From Benincasa hispida (taxonomy: Eukaryota > Streptophyta > Magnoliopsida > Cucurbitales > Cucurbitaceae), in NCBI RefSeq assembly GCF_009727055.1, contig NC_052351.1, forward strand, positions 58,385,643 through 58,449,642: 64,000 nt of DNA, given 5' to 3'. Shown piece after piece: positions 1 through 9,840 of the stretch (positions within the stretch are counted from its first letter, which is position 1; each line of letters begins with the position of its first letter). Both the position numbers and the translations under genes were made by a program. The notes under the pieces are model-generated. The model made no database searches. It had not been told where the DNA came from and saw nothing but the letters and a program-made list of their open reading frames with translations.

Positions 1-287
1 AGAGAGGAATTCAATGGAATTCACCCATTCGAAAACTGAGGTTGAACTGGATATAACTGAGGAAGAAGCTGTCCACACATGGTACTGTGAAGAAGCTACT
101 GCCGGAAAGTCCACCAGCGGCAAAGTTTGACAACCCGTGACCGGCTGCTCCTAGACGGCTGTGATGGTGGGTAAACGGACAGAAGGCTCGGCGATCGACT
201 ACGAGGTTGAAGAAATCGCGCCGATCTGACCGACCTGGCAGCTGAAGCAAACCCATGACCGTCTGGTGTAGATCAAGTTCTGTGCGA

Positions 288-470
288 TGTCGAGGTCCGA
301 TTGACTGTAGATCGATCGCATGCGTCGGCTGGGGAACGTGCAAGGCTGAGGTTCGTGTGAAGTCGAGGGTCCGATCGGTTGTGACCCGTTCTCATGCGCC
401 GGCTGAAGCGAAGTCGAGGGTCCGATCGATTTGTGACCCATTCACGTGCGCCGGCTGGAAAGCGTGACCT
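288..470. repeat. Three-copy GC-rich tandem repeat, about 51 bp
   Basis: The block starting gtcgagggtccgatcg and ending in gcgccggctg occurs at about 363 and 414, exactly 51 bp apart, with a more diverged copy from 288. 51 is a multiple of three, so the copies stay in phase with the reading frame on the minus strand. It is far more GC-rich than its surroundings. Confidence 0.6.
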
Positions 471-712
471 TCCTCGATGGTGTTCGGTTGGAACGGCTGA
501 GACTGGAAGCTAATCGGTGCGCCAGCTGGAGCAAGCCCACCACCTGCTATTCGGCTCGCCAGTTGGATCTGTTCGGCTGAGCCACCTGGGATGATGGGTC
601 AGAGATAGTGGTCAACCGCTGCTTGAATCACAGCCTCATTAGTCAGCGTACCTTCACCTATCAAGTTTGATGACTGAGTTTCTTCTATCGGGGCTAGGAT
701 TTCATCACCTTC

Positions 713-723
713 CTCTGATACCA
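713..723 (-). promoter_or_regulatory. Primer binding site (tRNA-iMet type)
   Basis: The minus strand reads TGGTATCAGAG, complementary to the 3' end of plant initiator tRNA-Met, three bases inside the LTR at 727-937. It marks the 5' end of a copia element transcribed towards the window start. Confidence 0.75.
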
Positions 724-726
724 TAT

Positions 727-937
727 TGAAATAGAAGAAAAGAAGACGACACAAGGAGTTTACGTGGAAAACCCTAATTCAGGGAAGAAAAACCATGGTA
801 GAAAAAGACTTATTATTTAATGTCATATTACAATAGACCCAACCTCAGATATAAATAGAATGAGATGTAACCCTAATTTAGGAAATATAGCAAAAATTAC
901 AAAAATGGCCTTAGGGCTAATTCAACGTATTTCAACA
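727..937 (-). repeat. Short copia 5' LTR (211 bp)
   Basis: On the minus strand the segment starts TGTTGAAATACG and ends TCTATTTCA, directly followed by a PBS. The short length fits the retrofit/Ale kind of copia element, whose LTRs are usually a few hundred bp or less. The 3' LTR lies outside the window, so neither the LTR pair nor the TSD can be checked. Confidence 0.6.
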
Positions 938-1174
938 ATTTTCATTTGCTCGTGTTTAGCTTTTTGTTGTAGCCTATATATGAAAAACAATTAATGGTCT
1001 CATGAGACTTGGTATTATAACGAACATAATTATTTTCTTTCTTACATGTTTTGATCTTAACTGTTTTATGAATCATCTGATAGACAAGATACTTTCGTAG
1101 TTTGATTTTTGTTCTTCATGACTTAAAAAATTGATATTGTGCATCTCCATATGGGTTTAAAAAGAGGTAGAGAC
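938..1174. other. Unassigned AT-rich spacer
   Basis: There are 237 bp between the short copia LTR and the Athila-type LTR. I see no reading frame or repeat that I recognise. It may be the pre-insertion host sequence of both elements. Confidence 0.3.
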
Positions 1175-2554
1175 TGATGTGCAATGTATACGCACAAGCA
1201 AACGCGGTCAAGTTATAATATATTAAAACGACTTAAGTGGTCGAGTATAGTTCTTAGAGATCAAACATACAATTTAATTTAACTATTTAGAACCGTATCG
1301 ATTTTAGCTAGGAAATTGGAAATTCGAGTGAATTTTATTTAATTTTCAGCAAAGCAAACAAACAAATAAAATTTTAGATTTAAAGAGTGTTCTAGGGTGT
1401 TGATTTTCATTACATACTTCATTGAGCAATATTTAGGTTAATCATGGAATTAAACATATTGTTTATCTAAGTCTAGAAATTAAGTTCCCAATCATCGCCT
1501 TTTGAAAACAATCCTTTTCATGCAATTCTATTAACAACGAACATCAAAATATCAAATTAAAACCATGGCATTAAGCATCGTTGTGATCAACTTTTACTAC
1601 TCTTGTAACTACGTATGTGATAGGTTAATAGCAATTTAATGTTACAAGTTCTATTAAACATACAATCTACCGAATTGAACATTCAATCTAACATTTATTG
1701 ATGACCAATCAAACTCAATTAAAATAGTAACATTAAAAGATAACTAGTTATGAAAGTCCATGAAAACCCTAAATATTAACTCAAATCCATATATAATCCA
1801 ACAACACCCTAAAACAAAGAGTCTAGTCACTCATGGTTCCCAAGAACATATTCTCATACAAAATTGAGGATATTGGAGTACAGAAAACGAAAGAATAAGA
1901 GAAAATCCTGTCCAGAATGCTTCTCCTTTTGTGGAAATTGCCAATTTTCTCTCCATTAGCATGTTAGAAAGTCTAACGGTCTCATAATCGGTATCCAATC
2001 TTTTACTCTCTAGTAAGAACTCCATCTTTTTGGTCTCAAAATTAGGTTTGAATGTCTTCCAATTAGGTCAGAATACTCCGTCTCTGTGTTCACAGTCATC
2101 TCATTAATCATAGAGTCAAAATTATGCACAAAAATCCTTGCCAACATTATCATATTTTCAAATAAGGAAAGTCGGTGTCGCAATGCTTCGATAGTACTGT
2201 TGCAATGCTGGTTTGATTTTGTCAAAGCGTTGCAACGCTTAGGCTTAGTGTTGCAATGTTGTATCCCAAAGTGCAACTACTGCCTTTTTTCATCAAATTT
2301 TGTTTCCTGTCGTTGCGTTGCAACACTCCTTTTGGAACATTGCATTTTTGCTCTCTTTTCTTCACTCCTTTTGGTCCCTTGCTCGGTTTTGACTCTTTTA
2401 AGCCTAATTTGGTCATTTTTTACTTATTTTGAGTATAATTCACTTCTCGATCATAAATCCTAGAAATCACTAACTAACACATCAAATCTGATAAAAATAT
2501 ATTAAAAACAATCCTAAATCTAAGGCAAATAATGCACATTTTGTGTGCGTTTCA
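1175..2554 (-). repeat. Athila-type 3' LTR (1380 bp)
   Basis: On the minus strand it starts TGAAACGCACAC immediately after a purine-rich tract and ends TTGCACATCA, giving TGA/TCA termini. The interior has repeated TTGCAACG-like words around 2170-2330, as is common in Athila LTRs. There is no second copy in the window, because the 5' end of the element is lost. Several short open frames inside it, on both strands, look like chance. Confidence 0.7.
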
Positions 2555-2565
2555 CCACCCCAAAC
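2555..2565 (-). promoter_or_regulatory. Polypurine tract of the Athila-type element
   Basis: The minus strand reads GTTTGGGGTGG directly against the LTR start, the usual place for the plus-strand DNA primer. The match in position supports the LTR boundary at 2554. Confidence 0.7.
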
Positions 2566-3868
2566 ATAAGATTTCTCTAGACTCGAGCAAAAAAGAAACA
2601 AGAAAATAGAAGAGTTCTAAATAAGTGTGTTAGTGATTCATACCTCAGAGAATAGTCAATTGAAAACTCAAACAGAAACATTCAAGCAGGTCTATCGTTA
2701 TGGCCGTCCATGGCCAAATCTAATCATCTCCTGTGTGTGCACAAGTCTCATTCAATTTAAAACTCAGAAACTAAAGTTAGGTTCAAGAAGGTTTCTCCAG
2801 TTTTCCCTCTACTCTAGCTCATGCACCAATCATTAAGTATCCAGACATTTCAAGAAAGTAATATGTCCATTAAAGTGCCTTAATATTAACAACAAATGGC
2901 CCTAAACTTTCATCATTTTACTTATGGGTATTAGCTTTCACATACTCACTGCACGCTACTGTACCTAATCAATTCCTAGGTGTCCTAATTGATCTTAGGA
3001 AGGTAGCTCTTTTTACCCGGGATCCACGCATACACATTACAAGTTTACAAGACAAAGTAAAATATTTCTTTTAAGCACATGAGTGATCACTCTTTTTTTC
3101 TAAAGGCCAAAAGAATAGTATTTTCTTTCCTCTTAGTCTAACATTACAATCCATCATGCACATCAACTCTTTAACCAGTTGGGCCTTTCGAGGTGACAAC
3201 CAAATACACTGAACATGATTCTAGTTTTAGTTAACATTTTTAAATTGAAGTGACTACGTGTTCATAATATGGGGAACTAAAAAAGATACATAGAAAGATC
3301 ATACTTCATGATATTACTCTCTTGTTTCCACTATAAGTCATTCAACATGCATATTCAAGTCTCATCATAGACAATCAACATCAATAACACACAACAAAAA
3401 ACTAATAAAAAACCTTAAAACTTAATTAAAATTTTAAAAATTTTCTTCAAAATTTCAAAATAACATGCATAGCAGGATAAACCCAAATAAACATGCATAA
3501 TTGGATAACACAAAGAAATACAAAAGTATGAAGAACAGCTCCCACCTCAAACTTAGAATTTTGCATTCCCTCAATGCAAGAAAAGAATAAAGCACAGAGA
3601 AACAATCCTGGAAACGTGCGGGAGTCCACCAAATAGGAAGAGTACTTTGTGTTACAATAAGACCTAGAAAATAAAATATATGAACAAATGAGTGACTCTC
3701 TGTTTTTTTTTTAAAAAAAAAAAAATACAAAACAACAAAAGAAAAAAACAAAAAGATAAATAAAAGTAGTAAAATACTGGGTTGCCTCCCAACAAACGTT
3801 TAGTTTAATGTCTCTTAGCTAGACCGAACAAATGAAATCATTCTTTGAAAACCCGGTTGTTTATCTTT
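2566..3868 (-). other. Non-coding spacer between pol and 3' LTR
   Basis: About 1.3 kb of AT-rich sequence separates the integrase C-terminus from the polypurine tract. In Athila elements an env-like frame can lie here; none is recognisable. A run of T then A at 3700-3724 and the pentads around 3779 (minus strand TGGGAGGCAACCC, frequent just after Athila pol) are the only notable features. Confidence 0.5.
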
Positions 3869-4720
3869 CTTTCTTCTTCACCACAATAATGTTTCAGTCA
3901 TTGACCATTGACTTTGAATCTCGATACATCTTCTCCTTGTACTTTCACAGCTCCATGAAGGGAAGCTTTTACCACCACAAATGGTCTTGACCATGTAGTC
4001 TAGAGTTTACCTGGAAGCAAGCATAAATGTGATTGAAAAGAAAAAATATTTGTCCAAGATAAAAAGTACGGTGAATGATCTTCTTGTCATGAGATCTAGA
4101 AGTTCTTTCTTTGTACAACTTGGCATTTTCATAAGCTTGATCACGAAACTCTTTCAACTCAGCAAGTTCCAATAAACCTCTTCTCTCCCACCTTATGTGA
4201 ATCAACGTTTAACTTCTTGATAGCCCCATAAGCTTTGCTTTCTAACTCCATGGGTAAGTGATAAAACTTCCCAAACTCCAATCTATACGATGAAGTACCA
4301 ATTGAAATCTTGAAAGTTGTACAGTTGGCCCATAATGCATCATCTAACTTGAGAGCCCAATCCTTGTTAATTAGAATTGTCATTTCAAGAATTTGTTTGA
4401 TTCCCTGTTTGATACCTCAGCAAGACCATTAGTTTGAGGATGTATGCCATGGCAATCTTATGTTTCACACCATATTTAGACATCATGGAGTCAAACAACT
4501 TGTTACAAAAATTATATCCCTCATCACTTATGATAGCCCTAGGTATACCAAACCTTGTGAAAATATTTTTATGCAAGAATTTCAAAACAGTACGAGTATC
4601 ATTATTCACAGTAGCTACAACCTCTATCCATTTAGACACATAATCAACTACAATTAAAATATATGCATGACCTCCAGAAGACATAGCAAAGGGCCCCATA
4701 AAGTAAATACCTCAAACATA
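3869..4720 (-). pseudogene. Integrase core and C-terminal domain, gypsy
   Basis: The minus-strand frame from 4699 gives the rve core: VDYVSKWIEVVA with the first catalytic Asp, then IISDEGYNFCNK around the second Asp (usually DGGxHFCN). The third acidic region (HPQTNGLAEVSNRE-like, about 4385-4435) sits in a different frame, so at least one frameshift lies near 4430. Downstream frames (4383-4159) read WALKLDDALWANCTTFKISIG and then the YENAKLYKERT and PGKL...WSRPFVVVK blocks of the integrase C-terminal tail, ending near HYCGEE at about 3880. The protein would join retroelement cDNA to chromosomal DNA; here it is broken by frameshifts and stops. Confidence 0.8.
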
Positions 4721-5283
4721 AAAAAGCTTTGCCACCAAATAGAAGTCATAGGAAACTCATGTTGTCTAGAGATATTGCTAGTACATTGGCACCTATCACA
4801 GGTTTTAACAAAAGTATAACGGTCTTTAAAAAGTGAAGGCCAATAAAAACCTGATTCAAGTATCTTAGCTGCAATTCTAGTTGGTCTAAAATGACCTCTA
4901 TAAGGTGAAGAATGACAAGAGTTCAAGATACTTACAACTTCCTCCTGGTGGACACAGTTTCTTATGAGACCATCTGCACACACATTGTAAAGAAAAGAAT
5001 ACTCCCAATGATAATATTTGACTTTCTGTAAAAACCTCTTCCTTTTTTTAGTGGTTTGATCGGGAGATAACAACTTACCTATAAGATAATTAACAATGTC
5101 AGCAAACCAAGGCAACCTACCCTGCCCTCTATCTGATACAAGCATTCATTAATAGGTCACTTATGAGCTAGATTTTTCATTCTCAAGCTCAAGCCTAGAC
5201 AAGTGGTCTGCCATCACATTTTCACATCCTTTCCTATCCTTGATGGCAAAGTCAAATTCCAGCAAAAGCAAAAATCTCCGTCT
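4690..5283 (-). pseudogene. RNase H tail, tether and integrase zinc-binding domain, gypsy
   Basis: On the minus strand, 5283 to 5165 reads RRFLLLLEFDFAIKDRKG then ADHLSRLE, the conserved join between RNase H and integrase in Athila-type elements. After a stop, 5145 to 4654 is open for 163 residues and holds the H2C2 zinc-binding module: HSSPYRGHFRPTRIAAKIL, then GFYWPSLFKD and TCDRCQ, so His and Cys ligands are visible. It is contiguous with the integrase core after a frameshift. The upstream end is separated from RNase H by the mitochondrial-like insert. Confidence 0.8.
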
Positions 5284-5922
5284 GTCGGAGGTTCAAGAAT
5301 CTATGAAAGGACATCTAAGGCTAAGTAAGGAAGAATGAAAGGAAGTCCATTACTGAGAAAAGTGGTGATCTCGTCTTGCTTGCTGGGAGAGAGGAAGCTT
5401 CTAAACCACCTTTTCCAGCCAGATAGTGAGCGATCACTCAACAACGAACACTAAGAGAAAGTGGCCGGGAATGAGTACCTATCCCTTACGGGAATCGAAC
5501 CCGTGTCTTCGACATGAAAAGACAATCCTAACCATTGGACGAAAGGGACCAAAAAGCCATTCTTCATATACAGCTCCGTGGGCTTTGAGAATAGAAGATC
5601 GTTTTGTTTCTATACACAATTCGACGATTTTGTTTGTGTTTATGTTGGCGATTTCTGGTGTGAATTCGGCGGGTCTCACCAGGTTTGAGCAACTTGCAAA
5701 TTCCTCAAAATTTCTATCCTCAATAGTTGAATCAACTCCCACTTCAACTAAATAGTCAGGCCTAGTTTGAGATTGAATCATTTCCTATGATTCAAAAGAA
5801 AAGAAGGAAGTAGACCAGCATAGTGAGCAAAATCAGAGAAGCAGAAAGTCAAGCTCATTGTTCGTTCCACTATCAAATGGGTAACTTCACTTCCTGTCCC
5901 ATCTCATCAATCTAGGTTAGGA
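5284..5922. other. Probable nuclear mitochondrial DNA insert (NUMT) inside gypsy pol
   Basis: The gypsy frame stops at LKYTFAKKES (minus strand, about 5925) and resumes at RRFLLLLEFDF (about 5283). In intact relatives these motifs are separated only by a few residues. The intervening 640 bp have no retrotransposon similarity I can see, are less AT-rich, and contain a tRNA-Glu-like sequence matching my memory of plant mitochondrial trnE(UUC). Boundaries are uncertain by about 10 bp. The two open frames inside it (5426-5755 plus, 5479-5781 minus) have no recognisable product. Confidence 0.6.
5480..5549 (-). tRNA. tRNA-Glu (UUC)-like sequence, mitochondrial type, probably dead
   Basis: On the minus strand the acceptor arms are GTCCCTT (from 5549) and AAGGGAT plus discriminator A (5480). 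The T arm ACGGG-TTCGATT-CCCGT is perfect, and the anticodon loop TTTTCAT places TTC at 5518-5516. The anticodon stem has one U-U mismatch. Compared with the plant mitochondrial tRNA-Glu I remember, the region between D stem and anticodon stem looks two bases short, and the D stem has one C-to-T type change. In a nuclear retrotransposon background it is unlikely to be expressed as a mitochondrial tRNA. Confidence 0.65.
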
Positions 5923-6219
5923 CTCTTTCTTAGCAAATGTATATTTCAAAGCTGCATGATTAGTATGAGCAGTTACCTTAGAACCAAGTAAGTAGGCCCT
6001 AAGCTTATCAAAAGCAAACACAACAACTAACAACTCTTTTTCAGTAGTAGTGTAATTTTGTTGAGTACTATCAAAAGTTTTACTAGCATAGTATATTACC
6101 CTGAAAATGTTATCCTTATGTTTTCCTAAGACAACACATAATGCATAATTACTAGCATCATACATAATTTCAAAAGGTTTAGACCACATAGGTATAACAA
6201 TGACAGGAGCAAAAATCAA
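5923..6219 (-). pseudogene. RNase H domain, gypsy
   Basis: The minus-strand frame (about 100 residues) reads KPFEIMYDASNYALCVVLG with the first catalytic Asp, then YYASKTFDSTQQNYTTTEKELLVVVFA with the catalytic Glu, then AHTNHAALKY. The last motif is normally HTDHAAL, so the third catalytic Asp is Asn here (codon at about 5961-5959), a G-to-A change. RNase H removes the RNA strand during reverse transcription. The domain is uninterrupted but cut at its C-terminal side by the mitochondrial-like insert. Confidence 0.85.
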
Positions 6220-6224
6220 TTTCT

Positions 6225-7200
6225 TTTTTTTAAAAAGTAAGAGCTTTCAAACATGCATCATCAAAAACAAATTTAGCTTCCATTTATAGCAAATTACTCA
6301 AGAGTTTAGAAATTTTTGAAAAATCTTTGATAAATCTCCTGTAAAACCCTGCATGTCCTAGAAAGCTCCTAACTCCTTGCACATCTGTAGGAGGTGGCTA
6401 TTGTTCAATTGGGAAATTTTTTCTCCATCCACCTCTAACCCATTCTGAGATACTTTATGCCTCAAAACATTGCCTTTCTTCACCATGAAGTGGCAGTTTT
6501 CCCAATTAGCACATGATTGGCTTCTTGACATCTCTACAAAACAAGAGTAAGATTAGCAAGGCAAAAATCAAACGAATATCCAAAATAAGAAAATTCATCC
6601 ATAAACACTTCCATAATCTTCTCTATCAACCCCTAGAAAATTGCCATCTATACTTCTGAAAAGTTGCAGGTGCATTACACAGACTAAAGGGCATTCTTCT
6701 ATAAGCAAATATCTCATATGAACAAGTGAAGGTAGTCTTCTCTTGATTCTCAAGAGAAATAGCAATCTGATTATACTTTGAATATCCATCTAGGAAGCAA
6801 TAGTAAGAATAACCTGCAAGCCTATCAAGCATTTCATTATAAAAGAAAGTTGAAAATGATCTTTTCTAGTAGCTTTATTTAACTTCCTATAATCGATGCA
6901 AACATACCATCCTATCACTAATCTAGTGGATATGAATTCATCTTTATCGTTCTTAGCCACAGTCGTACCACCTTTCTTAGGGACAACCTAAATAAGACTC
7001 ACCCAGGAACTGTCAGAAATAACATAAATAATCCCTGCATTCAATAGTTTTAGCACTTCCTTTTTAACCACATCCTTCATGGCAGGATTTGATCTCCCTT
7101 AATGTTCTACTGAAGAAGTAAAGGAATCTTCCATCAATATTCTGTGCATACTGATTGATGGACTAATCCCCTTAAGATCCTTAATAGACCAAGCAATAGT
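6225..7200 (-). pseudogene. Reverse transcriptase, gypsy (Athila type)
   Basis: On the minus strand the N-terminal part (about 7000-6860) reads VVPKKGG then WYVCIDYRKLNKATRKD. Next, from 6832, YSYYCFLDGYSKYNQIAI holds the first catalytic Asp, followed by EKTTFTC, FAYRRMPFSLCNAPATFQ. After a frameshift, 6640-6580 reads EKIMEVFMDEFSYFGYS, where the FMDD active-site motif has become FMDE (Asp and Glu codons at 6599-6594). The thumb region continues to about 6300 with stops. The enzyme would copy element RNA into DNA; frameshifts and the DD-to-DE change show it is dead. Confidence 0.85.
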
Positions 7201-8105
7201 AGATTTATTGTCCCTTAGTACCTCTCAATAATTTCTCTTCTTCACATTCATTCAGATAAGCAGAAAAAACAACAGGAAAAGAAGAAGAATCATTCAAGAA
7301 TGCATATTTAAGGTGACTAGTCAATTGTTTCAACTCCAACATCGGTTTCTTTATCTCAGTCACATCATGCAAAGACTTGAGAAGCATAGGTTTATACATT
7401 TTGATACAAACTTGTAGACTATTTAACCATTTCACATACAACAATATCATCCAAGCATGTATCAACATCATCAATCACATCTATCATATTGCAAGAACTA
7501 AACTCATTATGATGTTTCAATGACCTGTAGATATTAAATGCTACTTTTTCATCATTCACCCTCAAAGTTAATTCATCTTTTTAGACATCAATCAAAGCTC
7601 TTACAAAGGCTAAGAATGGATGACCCAAAATGATAGGAATTTCAGAGTTCTTCTTCATGTCCAGTACTACGAAATCTGTAGGAAAAATAAACTTGTCAAA
7701 ATATCTTCAATAATACCTTGAGGATATATCAAGGATCTGTGAACTAGCTGCAAAGAGATCGTAGTGGGTTGCACTTCTCCAACATCAAGCATCTTGAAAA
7801 TAGGTCAGGGCATCAAATGAAAGCACCTAAATTATACAAAGCTCTAGCAACAGTCAGTGAACCAATAGAGCAAGGGATAATATAACTCCCTGGATCTTTG
7901 AGCTTTTGTGGTAACTTTTTCTACAGCACAACACTGCAATCTTCTGTCAAACCAATCATTTCATATTTCTTAAACTTATTCTTCTTTGACAGAATATCTT
8001 TCATGAATTTCACATAATTAGGCATTTGTTCTAAAGCTTTTAATTGATATGCAACTTCTTAAAAATCTCTAGGAACTTAAAAAATTGCTTATCTAACTTT
8101 TTTTT
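7200..8105 (-). pseudogene. Aspartic protease and linker to RT, gypsy
   Basis: On the minus strand near 7880-7810 the sequence reads DPGSYIIPCSIG then ALYNLGAFI. Athila proteases normally carry DLGAS as the catalytic triad-like motif, so Asp is replaced by Asn. Further on, GEVQPTTISLQL and RSLIYPQGI are followed (about 7650-7480) by [19 protein letters not shown]. The 7474-7205 frame reads MLELKQLTSHLKYAFLNDSSSFPVV, the segment just before RT. Several stops and at least two frameshifts break it. The role would be maturation of the gag-pol polyprotein. Confidence 0.75.
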
Positions 8106-8705
8106 CTGGAAGCTCTAAGGATAAGGAATGTTATTAGGCACTAAAGGTATATGTGAAAAAGATATATGTGAAAAAGACTTACTTGAAGATGATTCTGGTT
8201 CACTTACCTTTTTCTTTTTTTGCTCTTCCTTAGCAATTTCCTCAGATTCTTGCATTTCACTAGATTCATCATTAAGCTCTTCCATTTCTTTTTTAAGTGG
8301 TTCATCATAATCATCATTTATCAAATGAATGGTTAACTTGTTTCCACTCCTCAATGTCAAGGTTTTACATTCCTCATTTGGATTCTTCTCAAGACAACTG
8401 AGGGATTTACCTTTTTGCATTGTCTTCAGTGAAGTGGCAATTTGACTAGGATGCACTTCTATGTTCTGAATTGTCTTCCCATGAGCTTGAGCTGTGGTCT
8501 CCAAATTTGTAGTTCCTTCTCAAGACTCCTTAACAAATTCCAACATTGCCTCCTTTAGAGAAGAATTACTCTCTACATTTGATGGTCCTACACTAGAGAA
8601 TCTAGGTGGCACCTGCAAAACATTCTTGTTGTTTGCATAGGAAAATTTTTCATGGAATGAGAACATTCGCTCTGCATAGGTGAAATGAAATGAGAACATA
8701 CACAA
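8106..8705 (-). pseudogene. gag C-terminal region, gypsy
   Basis: The minus-strand frames 8723-8520 and 8504-8115 cover the gag C-terminus. Visible blocks are FSYANNKNVLQVPP, SSLKEAMLEFVKE, TTAQAHGKTIQNIEVHPSQIA, and then CKTLTLRSGNKL, the last being the LTLRSGK-type motif found between gag and protease of Athila/Tat elements. A Glu/Ser/Lys-rich acidic stretch follows. A stop near 8515 separates the two frames. Upstream gag (capsid and any zinc knuckle) is missing because a copia-type LTR starts at about 8706. Confidence 0.7.
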
Positions 8706-9335
8706 TGTTATCATCCAAAGCACTAGTGGAAGTATACACTATTGCTCCGACAAGTAATATATGGATGGTATTTCAAAATCAAACCCAAAAGAAAAATTTG
8801 AAAATGGCAATTAATTACAATACCACAACAACACATATGATTGATAGAGTTGACATTCAATAAGTGGAAGCAATCGAGATCTTTAATGTAACGACCCGAC
8901 CTTTCGAGTACTCTGATAAGGGTCGTTACAACTAAATACACATATAAAACACATATATTTTGATTAAAAAAAAATTCATCAAAACAATAAAGATAGTTTT
9001 TCCAAAGTAAACTAGAAAACAAATAAATAATAAATAAATAAAAATTTTAATTCAGAGTCCCCTAAAAATAATATTCATAAAGAAAACATTCAAAATACTA
9101 AAATTTGATGTCTCACATTAAATTCTTGTTTGAAAACATTCAAATGACAATAACATAGAATGAGCAGAAGCAATTTCTCTTGTCTCCATATGGCTCTTTC
9201 ACGAGTCTCGTCAGTCACTCACCAACCTGTTCCTGTCATTCCCTGAAAAACATAAAGGAATAGAGGATGAGTATAACAATATCCAGTAAGTGACCCACTA
9301 CTATGCCCTTTAAGCTACATGGTAACTAGTTTATC

Positions 9336-9840
9336 TAGGCATCGGTGTACACCCATTATATCAGTCATAGTGATCCCGAAGGAGCACGTATCAGTCATAG
9401 TGTATAACCCTAAGGTCCACCAATCAGTCATAGACATAAACCTGAAGGAACATAAATCAGTCATAGACATGAACCCGAAGGAACATGAATCGGTCATAGT
9501 GTGTAACCCGAAGGAACATGAATTAGTCGTAGTGTGTAACCCGAAGGTCCACAAATCAGTCATAGACATGAACCCGAAGGAACATGAATTAGTCATAGAG
9601 ATGAACCCAAAGGAACATGAATCAGTTATAGAGATGAACCCGAAGGAACATGAATCAGTCATAGTGTGTAACTTGAAGGCCCACAAATCAGTCATAAACA
9701 TGAACCCGAAGGAACAGGAATCAGTCATAGACATGAACCCAAAGGAACATGAATCAGTCATAATGTATAACCTAGAGGTCCACAAATCAGTCATAGACAT
9801 GAATCTGAAGGAACATGAATCAGTCATAGTGTGCACACCT
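9336..9840. repeat. Minisatellite, about 33-bp units, inside the solo LTR
   Basis: Units of the type atcagtcatagacatgaac-ccgaaggaacatga repeat about 15 times, in two variants: one with gacatgaaccc-gaaggaacatga and one with gtgtgtaaccc-gaaggtccaca. Because the unit length is a multiple of three, frames stay open on both strands for over 170 codons. The resulting repetitive peptides (SVIDMNPKEHE type on the plus strand, SCSFGFMSMTD type on the minus) are by-products of the periodicity. Confidence 0.85.

Larger units (their letters stand above)
1..724 (-). pseudogene. Ty1/copia gag N-terminus, truncated by window start
   Basis: Read on the minus strand from an ATG at 724 that overlaps the primer binding site, the frame begins MVSEEGDEI and continues as a low-complexity Gly/Pro/Ala/Gln-rich leader, as often seen at the start of retrofit-type copia polyproteins. 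A stop appears near 600-606 and another near 400, after which the frame runs open from 343 to 11 (about 110 residues). No zinc knuckle or pol motif is reached before the window ends. The link to gag rests on position just inside a PBS and LTR, not on a recognisable capsid motif. A 51-bp tandem repeat lies within it. It is not an intact gene. Confidence 0.5.
1175..8705 (-). mobile_element. Ty3/gypsy retrotransposon, Athila type, 5'-truncated
   Basis: Reading leftwards from 8705, the order is gag C-terminus, protease, reverse transcriptase, RNase H, integrase, non-coding spacer, polypurine tract and 3' LTR. That order (RT-RH before IN) defines Ty3/gypsy. The LTLRSG motif after gag, the RRMPFSLCNAPATFQ stretch in RT and a long spacer before the 3' LTR are typical of Athila/Tat elements. 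The 5' LTR, PBS and most of gag are missing: the element is cut at about 8705 by a copia-type LTR. All domains carry stops or frameshifts. A foreign insert of about 640 bp with a mitochondrial-type tRNA sits in pol. Confidence 0.85.

Noticed and set aside
2010..2463. Overlapping frames on both strands within 2010-2463
   Set aside because: They lie inside the Athila-type LTR and have no domain or conserved motif.
5426..5781. Frames on both strands of the mitochondrial-like insert
   Set aside because: They overlap the tRNA, show no recognisable product and differ between strands.
8887..8930. Short palindromic element TGTAACGACCC...GGGTCGTTACA as a MITE
   Set aside because: The TSD TTTAA matches the far end at 11767, not 8930, so the first 44 bp are simply the edge of the 2.9-kb LTR.
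9336..9840. CRISPR-like array
   Set aside because: Repeats are contiguous and degenerate, with no unique spacers, and the genome is a plant nucleus.
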